From: Mixophyes australis
Lineage: Eukaryota; Chordata; Amphibia; Anura; Limnodynastidae
Reading direction: 5' to 3'
Length of the DNA stretch: 64,000 bases
Assembly (NCBI GenBank): GCA_036250195.1
Contig: JAVHZZ010000067.1
Coordinates: 310,001-374,000 of the forward strand
A program made the position numbers and the translations under genes. Below the pieces are notes generated by a model. That model was not told the DNA's origin and made no database searches. It was given only the letters and a program-made list of their open reading frames with translations. Of the stretch, positions 23,007 to 30,580 are shown one piece after another; the stretch's first letter is position 1, and every line of letters starts with the position of its first letter.

Positions 23007-23951
23007 TTAGGAGGAAGAGTTTCCCGGTTTCTTGGGACAAACTCTTAGCAGGTGTCCCGGATCTCCACAATACAGACACAGGCGTTGTTTGAAGCGTCTC
23101 TCCCTCTCTTCAAGGGATAATTTAGAGCGTCCTACTTGCATTGGTTCGTCCACTGGCAGGATGGGATTTTGGAACTGGGGTGCTAGCCGTGGTATGAACC
23201 GTTTGCCAGGAGAGCGTTCCTGCGTGCGCTTTTGGTAGCGCAAATCCACCTTTATGCACATGGAGATGAGGGAATCTAACTCGGCCGGGAGTTCTCTGGA
23301 AATTAGCTCATCCTTAATCCGGTCAACCAGACCTTGCCAAAAGGTTGCCACCAGTGCTTCGTTATTCCATTTTAACTCGGAAGCCAGGGTCCGAAATTGA
23401 ACTGCGTATTGCCCCACGGACAGGTCACCTTGGCGGAGGTTTAACAAGCTAGTAGCTGCAGAAGCAACTCTTCCGGGATCATCGAAGACTTTTCTGAAAG
23501 CTTCAATGAAGGAGTTGGAGCTATTAAGAAGTGGACCCCCTTGTTCCCATAAAGGTGAGGCCCAGGCAAGGGCTTGACCACTGAGGAGGGAGATGAGAAA
23601 GGCTACTTTGGTGTGTTCTGAAGAAAAGGCCCCTGGGTTGCACTCAAATTGAATGGCACATTGGTTCAGAAAGCCCCTGCACTTCTTGGGATCACCGTCA
23701 AACTTTTCGGGTGTCGGGATGCGTAAACCGGAGGCCGCTGTAGAGACCGTAACCACACTGGATGCTGTGGATGCAGAAGAGGTTATGGCTGGTGTAGCGG
23801 GTGAAGCATTCTGAAATGTATCGAAGCGGGTAGCAATCCCTTGGACACATTGTAGGAGATGCGCTTGGGCTGCTTCTTGTTGCTCCACTCGTTGAGCCAA
23901 ATGCAGGAGTAAGTCTCGAGCAGACGGTTCACCAGACCCCTCCGTTGTCAT
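23007..23951 (-). CDS. gag: Element 1 Gag, capsid and zinc knuckle
   Basis: 314 residues from an ATG only 13 nt after the 5' LTR. An N-terminal coiled-coil-like segment (LAQRVEQQEAAQAHLLQCVQ) precedes a Ser/Thr/Ala-rich linker. The capsid domain starts near F-D-G-D-P-K-K-C-R-G-F-L-N-Q-C, a block shared with sushi-derived PEG10/RTL proteins. A CCHC knuckle C-L-Y-C-G-D-P-G-H-L-L-R-V-C lies near the end. Gag packages the element RNA. The ORF is intact. The slippery site lies three codons before the stop. Confidence 0.92.
   Translation of the reverse strand: MTTEGSGEPSARDLLLHLAQRVEQQEAAQAHLLQCVQGIATRFDTFQNASPATPAITSSASTASSVVTVSTAASGLRIPTPEKFDGDPKKCRGFLNQCAIQFECNPGAFSSEHTKVAFLISLLSGQALAWASPLWEQGGPLLNSSNSFIEAFRKVFDDPGRVASAATSLLNLRQGDLSVGQYAVQFRTLASELKWNNEALVATFWQGLVDRIKDELISRELPAELDSLISMCIKVDLRYQKRTQERSPGKRFIPRLAPQFQNPILPVDEPMQVGRSKLSLEERERRFKQRLCLYCGDPGHLLRVCPKKPGNSSS
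23019..23025 (-). promoter_or_regulatory. Element 1 -1 frameshift slippery heptamer GGGAAAC
   Basis: On the element strand the gag frame reads G-GGA-AAC, a perfect X-XXY-YYZ site. A -1 slip gives GGG-AAA and continues G-K-L-F-L-L-N-G-G-G, which is exactly the pol frame. The mammalian gene PEG10, derived from a sushi element, uses the same heptamer. Confidence 0.8.
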
Positions 23952-23952
23952 G

Positions 23953-23962
23953 GCCAGAGTAT
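23953..23962 (-). other. Element 1 self-priming primer-binding site
   Basis: Element-strand ATACTCTGGC lies 2 nt inside the 5' LTR and is fully complementary to GCCAGAGTAT in the LTR (24362-24371). The LTR match starts at the position expected for the RNA 5' end. No tRNA-like PBS (TGG...) is present. Confidence 0.75.
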
Positions 23963-23964
23963 AC

Positions 23965-24607
23965 TGTCACGACTGATAGTGGGTACCTGCTGTTGTTGGC
24001 GCAACTCAGAGGAAGGCGCGGAGTCTAACGTGCCCCTGGTATTCACCAGGAACCCCCGCAAGGAAGTATGGACTCCGCTGCAGGGACACGCAGGTCGCGG
24101 TCCTTCCTAGAGTCCACAGCGAGATACAAGGAGGTGTCAGACAGGCCGGGTCAGCAACGTTCAGGTAGAAGAGGTACAAAGGGAAATCCAGAAGAATGGT
24201 GAGGCAAGCCGGGTCGGTAACTTTCAGGGAGAACAGTACAAAGGCAGAATCCAAATAGGGGTGGTCAAACGGTCCGGGTCAAAAGGTCACAAGCAGCACG
24301 AGGATAGTCAGGAACGAATACAGCAACTGGTATACACAAACGCTGGAGGCAGGAAGACCTGATACTCTGGCACTGGTGAGAGGGCAGGAAGAGGTTTAAA
24401 TACTGTGGTAACCCAATCAGAATCAGCGCTGCAGCGCTGTCATACCTGCCGCCGGGAATCCTTCATAGCGTCCCGTTGCCTAGCAACGGGGCGCGTCATC
24501 ACACCCAGAGGTCGGACGGCAGGGGGATCCGGAAGTGATGCGTCTGGTTGCTATGCAACCAGACGCGCTGTCAGCAGACAGGCGGCCATGCGGAACGGCG
24601 CCTGACA
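23965..24607 (-). repeat. Element 1 5' LTR
   Basis: 643 bp, TG...CA ends. From the priming match and TATA box, U3 would be about 24372-24607 and R-U5 about 23965-24371. Confidence 0.95.
24362..24402 (-). promoter_or_regulatory. Element 1 core promoter: TATA box and inferred RNA start
   Basis: TATTTAAA on the element strand (24395-24402) lies 24-31 nt upstream of the GCCAGAGTAT block (24362-24371) that matches the primer-binding site. That spacing is normal for a TATA promoter and places the RNA 5' end at about 24371. Confidence 0.75.
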
Positions 24608-25472
24608 TTCTCCCTCTGCAGGTTCGGCTGGTTGTGTGACATCAGGTCAGAGGTCTGGGCGTGCTTCTTATGCGGAAGCCGCATCTACGGCCATGGTGGG
24701 CCCGTCATCACGTGTGGAAGGTGGTAGTCGTGGGTCAGTTGGTGAGCATGCCAGTAGGGTATCTGGTTCTAGCTCTGATTCCAGCTCTTCTACCTCTGGG
24801 AGTGAGGTTCCGGCCAGGTCTGGGAGGGCAGACACAAGATTGATGAAGCTCCTGGAGAGGAAGTTGTGTAGTACCTGCCATAGGGCGGGGTTGGAAGGTG
24901 TTGGTTCCAATGAAGGAAGCAGGATATTGAGGGACGATGTGGTGCGCTGTTCCAATACAGCCGTCAGGGGGATATTAGGTGCCGGGTGTGTGGTAAGATA
25001 GGCACAGGTTGTTTTGTGGATATGTTTGCCATCACTAATAAGGCTACAGGTGATTTGGCAGTATCAAGGTCACGCTCTGGCGTGTTGACGAGGCATATCG
25101 AGAAATTGTCATACCTGGTTATTGAAATTGACACTGTTGCAGGGTGTTGTAAGCTTCCAATGGAGGAAGTGGCTAAGTTGAGGGGTGTGATTGATTCATT
25201 TCAGGGTGAGTGTAAGGTGCAGTAAAAACAGGTGCAGTCACTGCTTGGCCTGCTTAATTTTGCTTGTAGAGTGATACCCATGGGTAGGGTTTTTTGCCAG
25301 AAGTTAGAGAGGGCTACGGTTGGGATTACAAAAGCAAGGCATTTTGTGAGGATATCCAAGGAAATTAGAGATTATATGGCTATGTGGTGCATGTTCTTGG
25401 AAAATTTTAAATGAGTTTGAAGCTGCTTTGTTTCGGCTTGAGTGTGTAAAGGCTTTTTTCATGGCTTTCAGA
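24608..25472 (+). pseudogene. Old Ngaro-like element: first-ORF remainder and RT/RNase H remnant
   Basis: A Ser/Gly-rich reading (S-G-Q-R-S-G-R-A-S-Y-A-E-A-A) continues in phase from 19084. At about 24985-25415 the frame gives L-P-M-E-E-V-A-K-L-R-G-V-I, then after an in-frame TAA, Q-S-L-L-G-L-L-N-F-A-C-R-V-I-P-M-G-R-V-F-C. That is the conserved connection block of DIRS/Ngaro RT-RNase H. Most of the RT palm is missing, so it was internally deleted as well as mutated. At 25473 it is cut by the younger Ngaro copy. Confidence 0.65.
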
Positions 25473-25694
25473 AATACAACAGAGGGATTGAATGAGACCG
25501 AGGTGATATAAACACTGAGGGGGCAGGCAGAGGAAAAAGTACAGGCAGCATACCAGGAGTTAACTTATCTGGGTTGTGGTAGAAATCTGAGTTATCCAAT
25601 CAGTGGAGCCGGAAGGAGAGGGGTTTGCTTTCCTGAGGAGGCTTATAACATATAGGAAAAGGATGTGACTTCCTCTTGCCGGATAGATTTGTTA
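25473..25694 (+). repeat. Ngaro split repeat A1
   Basis: Starts AATACAACAGAGGGATTGAA and ends CCGGATAGATTTGTTA. It differs from A2 by a 3 bp insertion (GCA after CAGGCA) and by CACTGAGG/CGCTGAGG and GGAGAGG/GGGGAGG. Confidence 0.85.
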
Positions 25695-25699
25695 AGTGA

Positions 25700-26230
25700 G
25701 TATGGGCTCTCTGCTGTCCTGGTAAGTATTGCTACATAAACTGTTTTTTCACTGTGTTTTTTAACTGTGTTATACTGTTTTTGGTATTGCATTTATTGCT
25801 GTGATCGTGTTTATTTAAGTTGTATTTTCAGTGTTCTTTTCTTTTCACATTTGTTCCCAATCCATTCTCCTCCTTGTTTTCTCCACCTTATCTTCTTCCC
25901 CTAGTTCTTGTCCCTGCCTCCCCTACCTTTCCCCTCTCTCTTTTTCTTGTTTATTTTTTGTTACCTTTTCCTTCCCCCATTATGCTCTGGGCCAAGAGAG
26001 TTAGGGTTCCACCCCACCGCCTCGCTGAGGCTTGTTCCCCCCCCTCGGCCCTTAGTAAGCGGCGAGCCCAGATCCGGGCCTCGCCGACGGGTGTTTCCTC
26101 TTCCCCCCTCTCGGGTAGTGGGGTGGGTGTCCCCGGCGGTTCCGCTGCGGCCGCGGCGGCTAGTAAAAGTTTCTGCGCATGCGTGACGACGCGCGCGCAT
26201 GCGCGTCAGTCCATCCCGATTCCGGCGGCC
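25700..26230 (+). other. Ngaro 5' leader, CpG-rich at its 3' end
   Basis: T-rich, pyrimidine-rich sequence (about 25820-25985) gives way to strongly CpG-rich sequence (26020-26220) including GCGCATGCGTGACGACGCGC. Open frames here have skewed composition and no recognisable domain. It is probably the untranslated leader and possibly the promoter. The CpG density stands out from the AT-rich window. Confidence 0.5.
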
Positions 26231-26280
26231 ATGTTAGATGCGGGCGCTCCAGGAGGGCCCGTGGATGCCCCTGCAGCCCA

Positions 26281-26565
26281 GTAGAATTGACAAGGTTGTA
26301 TAGGGATATGTCTCCTGCTCCCGGTGGTTATTGGCTTAGACATGGTAATGGTTTTCCCCTTACAAAGTTTCAATTTTCAGCGGTATTCAAAAATTGCGTG
26401 GTTAAGCTTGGTTTGAGTGCAGCGGACTATGGGACGCATTCCTTTAGGATAGGGGCAGCTACGGTAGCGGCAGAAGAAGGTGTGTCTGAGCAGAGCATTA
26501 TGGCTTTGGGTAGATGGAAGTCTAAGTGTTTTAAGCGGTATGTCAGGCCAGCTGTGGCGCTCTAG
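26281..26565 (+). pseudogene. Ngaro tyrosine recombinase, C-terminal catalytic part only
   Basis: Reads L-T-R-L-Y-R-D-M-S-P-A-P-G-G, then Y-G-T-H-S-F-R-I-G-A-A-T-V-A-A, G-R-W-K-S and F-K-R-Y-V-R-P to a stop at 26565. H-x-x-R, the following G-R-W (W in place of the second His) and the Tyr nucleophile are the second half of the R-K-HxxR-(H/W)-Y set. The N-terminal half with the first Arg and the Lys is absent because the internal deletion joins 26284 directly to this point. It cannot be a working recombinase alone. The older relative at 28504-28960 retains more of the domain. Confidence 0.75.
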
Positions 26566-26848
26566 CCTTAGACAGGGCGATGTAATAAGGCTGACCTATG
26601 ACATTGCGTTGCTTACCTTGTTGAAAGGGAGCGCGGAGGGTTTTGCCATTTCTTTTCTCCAGGGGCCTGATTGGCGGTGGCACCCCGGGGTTTCCGGTTT
26701 TACCTCCGCATGGGTCACCCTGCGTTATGCGCGAATGTGGCAGTTTTTTGTTTTCAGTATTAATTATGTTTTACGTTTTGCCATTTAATTTACTACTAAT
26801 ACATTACTCCATGTTGCAGGTGTACGTCAGGATGGGAGGAGTATTTGA

Positions 26849-27382
26849 CTGGTAGGCCATTCATTTGTTTTTTGGGCCGGTAAGAGCGGCCCTGCTCATG
26901 ATGTGAGCAAATTTTCCAGGGCGGTGTCAATAAGATGGATAGGTGTTAGGGGTATGCGTTGGGCATCTCTGTTGAAGATACTAAAAGACACCGAGAGTAG
27001 GTTTGGGCGCCCTTTAGAACTTGTAATTCACCTTGGGGGGAATGACCTGGGTAAGTGGTCCAGTTTAGAGCTCATTGAACATATAAGATCTGATGTCGGG
27101 GCCATTAAGTTACATTGGCCAACAGTTCACCTTACATGGTCCGATATTATCCCTAGGCGCAATTGGAGAGGGGCGGATAAACCAGCACGGATTGAGAAAG
27201 CTTGTGGGAAGGTAAATAGGGTGGTTCGGAAGATCTTTCAGGAAATAGGTGGTGGCTGCATTAGTTATCCGTCCATAAGGGCTGTGTTGACGCAGTACTA
27301 TAGGCCCGATGGTGTACATTTGTCTGATTTGGGTATGGCATACTTTATAGAGCAGATATTTGTTTTTTTTGTTTGGCTATGA
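26849..27382 (+). CDS. Ngaro SGNH/GDSL-like hydrolase domain
   Basis: An open frame of 177 codons. Block I is L-V-G-H-S-F-V-F-W-A (Ser in a G-x-S turn, with His where GDSL enzymes have Asp). Block III is I-H-L-G-G-N-D-L (oxyanion Gly/Asn) and block V is Y-Y-R-P-D-G-V-H-L-S-D-L-G (catalytic Asp-His pair). Ngaro elements are known to carry such a hydrolase, whose role in the life cycle is not settled. A TGA at 26846-26848 just before block I replaces the Trp codon of the related copy (29.2 kb), so translation would need an internal start, or this copy is inactive. ATG context is poor. The recombinase frame ends 280 bp upstream. Confidence 0.75.
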   Translation: MVGHSFVFWAGKSGPAHDVSKFSRAVSIRWIGVRGMRWASLLKILKDTESRFGRPLELVIHLGGNDLGKWSSLELIEHIRSDVGAIKLHWPTVHLTWSDIIPRRNWRGADKPARIEKACGKVNRVVRKIFQEIGGGCISYPSIRAVLTQYYRPDGVHLSDLGMAYFIEQIFVFFVWL

Positions 27383-27435
27383 GAGGTCGGTTGGTGGCGG
27401 GCTGTGGTTCCTGGTGGGAAACCTTAGCTGTGCAA

Positions 27436-27831
27436 GTAAGCAGCCCAATCAGCGGCCATTTTGTTACATTGAAGGCGTAGTAGGCACTCTCCTCTTAAAG
27501 GGATTGGGCAATTAGCAGAATAGCCCTTCGGGGTTAAGGGGCTCCGCTTAGGCGGGCGGGCCTCAGCTAATATGCCAAATGGGGAAGTTTGGCATTTTAC
27601 GCCTAGTCGAGTCCAAATTAGTTTGGACGGAATTTACAACTAGTAGGTGTGGCCTGGATGCTGATTGGTCTGTTTATGTTGGCCACCAATTTTTCCCCAG
27701 CAGGTTTCGACTATAATAAATTCCTGACCTTTCAAACGCCAATTCAAGTCTCTGTGTCGTTATTTTAGTTGTTAAGTTAACTCTGGTAAAGGTTAAAGAT
27801 GGTATAGAAGGTTGTCCACCATAAGCGGTTT
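27436..27831 (+). repeat. Ngaro split repeat B1
   Basis: 396 bp, starting GTAAGCAGCCCAATCAGCGG and ending CCACCATAAGCGGTTT, with a second copy (B2) of equal length at 28108. Inside are the inverted motifs CCAAATTAGTTTGG and an AATAAA signal in CTATAATAAATTCC. Confidence 0.9.
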
Positions 27832-28050
27832 AATACAACAGAGGGATTGAATGAGACCGAGGTGATATAAACGCTGAGGGGGCAGGCAGAGGAAAAAGTA
27901 CAGGCATACCAGGAGTTAACTTATCTGGGTTGTGGTAGAAATCTGAGTTATCCAATCAGTGGAGCCGGAAGGGGAGGGGTTTGCTTTCCTGAGGAGGCTT
28001 ATAACATATAGGAAAAGGATGTGACTTCCTCTTGCCGGATAGATTTGTTA
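27832..28050 (+). repeat. Ngaro split repeat A2
   Basis: Second copy of A1, directly abutting B1. In Ngaro and related elements this internal copy is thought to template completion of the ends during circular intermediate formation. Confidence 0.9.
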
Positions 28051-28107
28051 CCCACCCACCCATCCCATATTGTGGTATTGATATTGGACTTGTGTTTACA
28101 AGTGGCG

Positions 28108-28503
28108 GTAAGCAGCCCAATCAGCGGCCATTTTGTTACATTGAAGGCGTAGTAGGCACTCTCCTCTTAAAGGGATTGGGCAATTAGCAGAATAGCCCTT
28201 CGGGGTTAAGGGGCTCCGCTTAGGCGGGCGGGCCTCAGCTAATATGCCAAATGGGGGAGTTTGGCATTTTACGCCTAGTCGAGTCCAAATTAGTTTGGAC
28301 GGAATTTACAACTAGTAGGTGTGGCCTGGATGCTGATTGGTCTGTTTATGTTGGCCACCAATTTTTCCCCAGCAGGTTTCGCCTATAATAAATTCCTGAC
28401 CTTTCAAACGCCAATTCAAGTCTCTGTGTCGTTATTTTAGTTGTTAAGTTAACTCTGGTAAAGGTTAAAGATGGTATAGAAGGTTGTCCACCATAAGCGG
28501 TTT
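28108..28503 (+). repeat. Ngaro split repeat B2
   Basis: 396 bp copy of B1 at the 3' terminus, with only a few differences (for example GGGGAAG/GGGGGAG and TCGACTAT/TCGCCTAT). A 57 bp spacer (28051-28107) separates it from A2. Confidence 0.9.
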
Positions 28504-28960
28504 ACAGGTGAGTTGTTAGCTTAGATCGGCAATCAGTTCAGGGTTACTTCACAGAAATGTTGTGGTTAAGAATGATAACATAGCTTGTAAGATCCATAGA
28601 TCAAAGACTGATCCTTTGGGTAGGGGGCGGTGGATTACCTAGCATCGTAATCAGGATATTGCAGTTTGCCTGCTTGAGTTTACAAGATTGTATAGAGATA
28701 TGTCCCCTGCTCCTGGTGGTAATTGGCTTAGGCACCATGATAGGTACCCCCTTACGAAGGTCTAGTTTTCCGCGGTCTTTAAGAATTGTATTGCTAAACT
28801 TGGATTGGATACAGCAGACTATGGGACTCATTCTTTTAGAATAGGAGCGGCTACAGTAGCGGCGGAGGAGGGTGTGTCGGAACAGAGTATCGTGGCTTCG
28901 GGTAGGTGAAGGTCTAAGTGTTTCAAACAGTATGTTAGGCCAGCTGTTGCGCTTTAGGCT
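28504..28960 (+). pseudogene. Old Ngaro tyrosine recombinase
   Basis: Reading V-V-V-K-N-D-N-I-A-C-K-I-H-R-S-K-T-D-P-L-G-R-G, then L-L-E-F-T-R-L-Y-R-D-M-S-P, then Y-G-T-H-S-F-R-I-G-A-A and K-Q-Y-V-R-P. The RSKTDP block is typical of DIRS-group recombinases and is missing in the younger copy. In-frame stops (for example near 28768 and 28906) show it is dead. It resumes the older element after the insertion ending at 28503. Confidence 0.7.
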
Positions 28961-29179
28961 TAATAATGCGATGTGGTAAGGCTGACCCATGACATGCGTT
29001 GCTTGTCTTGTTAAAAGGAGGCGTGGAGGGATTTGCCATTTCTTTTCCCCGGGGGCCTGATTGGCTTGTGGCACCCCGGGGTTTCCGGTTTTAGCTCCGC
29101 ATGGGTCACCCTGCGTTGCACGCAAATATATAGTAGTGTCTTTCTCTAATACCATGTATTATGTCTTGAAATTTGTTTT

Positions 29180-29440
29180 ATGTGCATTTTACTCCATGTG
29201 GCAGGTTCACGGCAGGATGGGAAGCATTTTTGGCTGGTCGGCCATTCATTTGTTTTTTGGGCCGGTAAGAGTGGTCCTGCTCATGATTTGAGCAAATTTC
29301 CCCGGGCAGATTCAGTTAGATGGTTAGGTTTTAGGGGTTTACGTTGGGCGTCGCTATTAAAGATTCTAAGGGATAGCGAGATAAAGTTTGGGTGCTCTTC
29401 AGTGCTTATAATCAACACTCTAGGCACCCAACCACCATGG
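29180..29440 (+). pseudogene. Old Ngaro SGNH hydrolase, 5' part
   Basis: Reads G-S-R-Q-D-G-K-H-F-W-L-V-G-H-S-F-V-F-W-A, covering block I, and then K-S-G-P-A-H-D-L-S-K-F-P-R through L-L-K-I-L-R-D-S. It parallels the domain at 26849-27382 but stops before the GGND block, where homology is lost at about 29420. The GHS form of block I is therefore shared by two diverged copies. Confidence 0.65.
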
Positions 29441-29454
29441 CATTACTAGTGTTC

Positions 29455-29945
29455 TGTATTTAATAAATAGGCCTTCTTACCCCAACCAGAACTAAAATTA
29501 AATTAATAGCATTCTCAGCATTAACAGTTAAACAAACCCAACCCCCCCCCCCCCCACCCAACCAGTTCAAAACAATAAATTAGTACACATTTAATAATTA
29601 GGATATTTTACCCCAACCAGCCCAGCATTAAATTAATATACTTAAATACTTAAATAAATACTTAAATTTAATAAATAAGCCTCCTACCCCCCAAACAGCC
29701 CCAACCTTAAATTAATAGCTCCCATGTTTAATAATTAGGCCTCCTCCCCCCTAAAAACCCCAACAGTATATTCTTAGTGTTTATGTTTAATAAACTTCCT
29801 TCCTCCCAACCTTCCCCAACATTAGATTAATAACATTCCGATTTGATTTTTAAATCAATTTCACCCCCACCAGCCCAAAAATTAAATTAATAGCATTTCC
29901 ATTTAATAAAAGGTCTATTTCACCCAACCAGCCTCAATATCAAGT
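29455..29945. repeat. Degenerate tandem repeat, ~60-70 bp unit
   Basis: Irregular copies of a theme reading CC(C/A)AACCAGCCC, then ATTAAATTAATAGC, TTTAATAATTAGG and CCTCCTACCCCC. At least seven units are recognisable, with a C run at 29531-29547. Strand asymmetry is strong (few G on the plus strand). No coding content. Confidence 0.65.
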
Positions 29946-30580
29946 TCATAACGTAATATTTTCCACCATATTTAATGGCAGATGTGCTGGAAACAACATA
30001 CTCTGCATTGCTGGGGAATGGGGTATTTTCTGTGGTAAAGAACTGGCTAAGTCCTGATGATCTAGCAGCTTCAACCTTTTCTTTTGGGCTGGAAAATGTT
30101 GTTGCAGCTCTTGTTGTCTAGTAGCTTGGGTCTTTTCCTCTAGACTGCCACTCCTGTAGCATGTAGTCTGACAGCTTGACTCTGGGTAATGGGGATGACA
30201 AAAACCTGTCCACATCCCATGACCAAGATCGTTTCCCAGGAGCACATCTCACATTTATTTGCCAGCTCCCCAATCGAGACGTACCCTCACTGTGGGCACT
30301 TCGAGTCCATCTGGAACTGTGACTTTGGCAGTCTAGCCTGGCAATGCTGCAGCAGGTTCAGCAAGGATGGGGGGCTCACCACAGTGATTGAGGTCCCTGA
30401 GACTCTCAGGCCTTCTCCCTGCAATGGTCCAACTTGGGTGCTTCCACCTCTTTTTGGGTGTCTTTTTGGCCTCTTCACTGAGTCACTTTTCTCTGTGACA
30501 TACGCCACTGGACTTTCTGGGGCAAGAACAATCATTTTAGGCCCACCTCCCTTAGTCGGGTATGCAAGTCAGCCTGTGGG
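29946..30580. other. Probable continuation of the decayed gypsy element; nothing firm
   Basis: Lies downstream of the zinc knuckle on the minus strand, where a protease/pol start would be expected. The minus-strand reading has Pro/Ser/Lys-rich stretches but no D-S/T-G or RT motif that I can recognise. Confidence 0.3.

Larger units (their letters stand above)
19691..23079 (-). pseudogene. pol: Element 1 pol: protease, RT, RNase H, integrase, chromodomain (frameshifted)
   Basis: In the main frame (20272-23079, numbered from 23079) the protease site D-S-G is at about 68-70, RT Y-L-D-D at 382-385, and RNase H F-L-E-V-D-A-S near 528-534. The integrase zinc finger is H701/H708/C738/C741 and its catalytic D771, D831 and E867 give the canonical D-D-35-E. 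At about residue 910 (plus 20349-20351) one base is missing from a C run on the element strand. The remaining integrase, GPY/F motif (R-F-I-G-P-Y) and chromodomain (FLVHWKGFGPEERSW) continue in another frame to 19691, inside the 3' LTR. Translation should begin by -1 frameshifting from gag at 23019-23025, not at the first start codon. The copy cannot make full Pol as it stands. Confidence 0.92.
19085..24607 (-). mobile_element. Full-length chromodomain Ty3/gypsy retrotransposon (sushi type), element 1
   Basis: Two 643 bp LTRs bound a 4.2 kb interior with gag, then protease, RT, RNase H, integrase and chromodomain in the order of Ty3/gypsy chromoviruses. The 5 bp target duplication TTCTC lies at 19080-19084 and 24608-24612. 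The element is in minus orientation, so its 5' LTR is at the right. Three visible LTR differences (near 19612, 19669 and 19709) indicate a recent insertion. A single-base loss in the integrase breaks pol. It sits inside the first ORF of an older Ngaro-like element. The family call rests on the C-terminal chromodomain and sushi-like gag. Confidence 0.93.
25473..28503 (+). mobile_element. Younger Ngaro-type element with split direct repeats, internally deleted
   Basis: The order is A1 (25473-25694), interior, B1 (27436-27831), A2 (27832-28050), spacer, B2 (28108-28503). This A1-...-B1-A2-B2 design is diagnostic of Ngaro elements in the DIRS order, which integrate with a tyrosine recombinase and leave no target duplication. 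The interior keeps only a 17-codon start of the first ORF (26231-26284), the C-terminal part of the tyrosine recombinase and an SGNH hydrolase. Everything between (rest of the first ORF, RT, RNase H, recombinase N-terminal part) is deleted. A1/A2 and B1/B2 are nearly identical, so the copy is younger than the Ngaro it interrupts. Confidence 0.8.

Noticed and set aside
24006..24254. Minus-strand 82-codon frame, repeated at 19126-19374
   Set aside because: It is internal to the LTRs of element 1 and identical in both; no evidence of coding.
25820..26284. 154-codon frame ahead of the Ngaro first ORF
   Set aside because: Most of it is pyrimidine-rich leader with low-complexity peptide. Only the last 17 codons (from ATG 26231) match the older copy.
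28601..29155. 184-codon minus-strand frame
   Set aside because: It is antisense to the decayed Ngaro recombinase, whose plus-strand motifs are clear.
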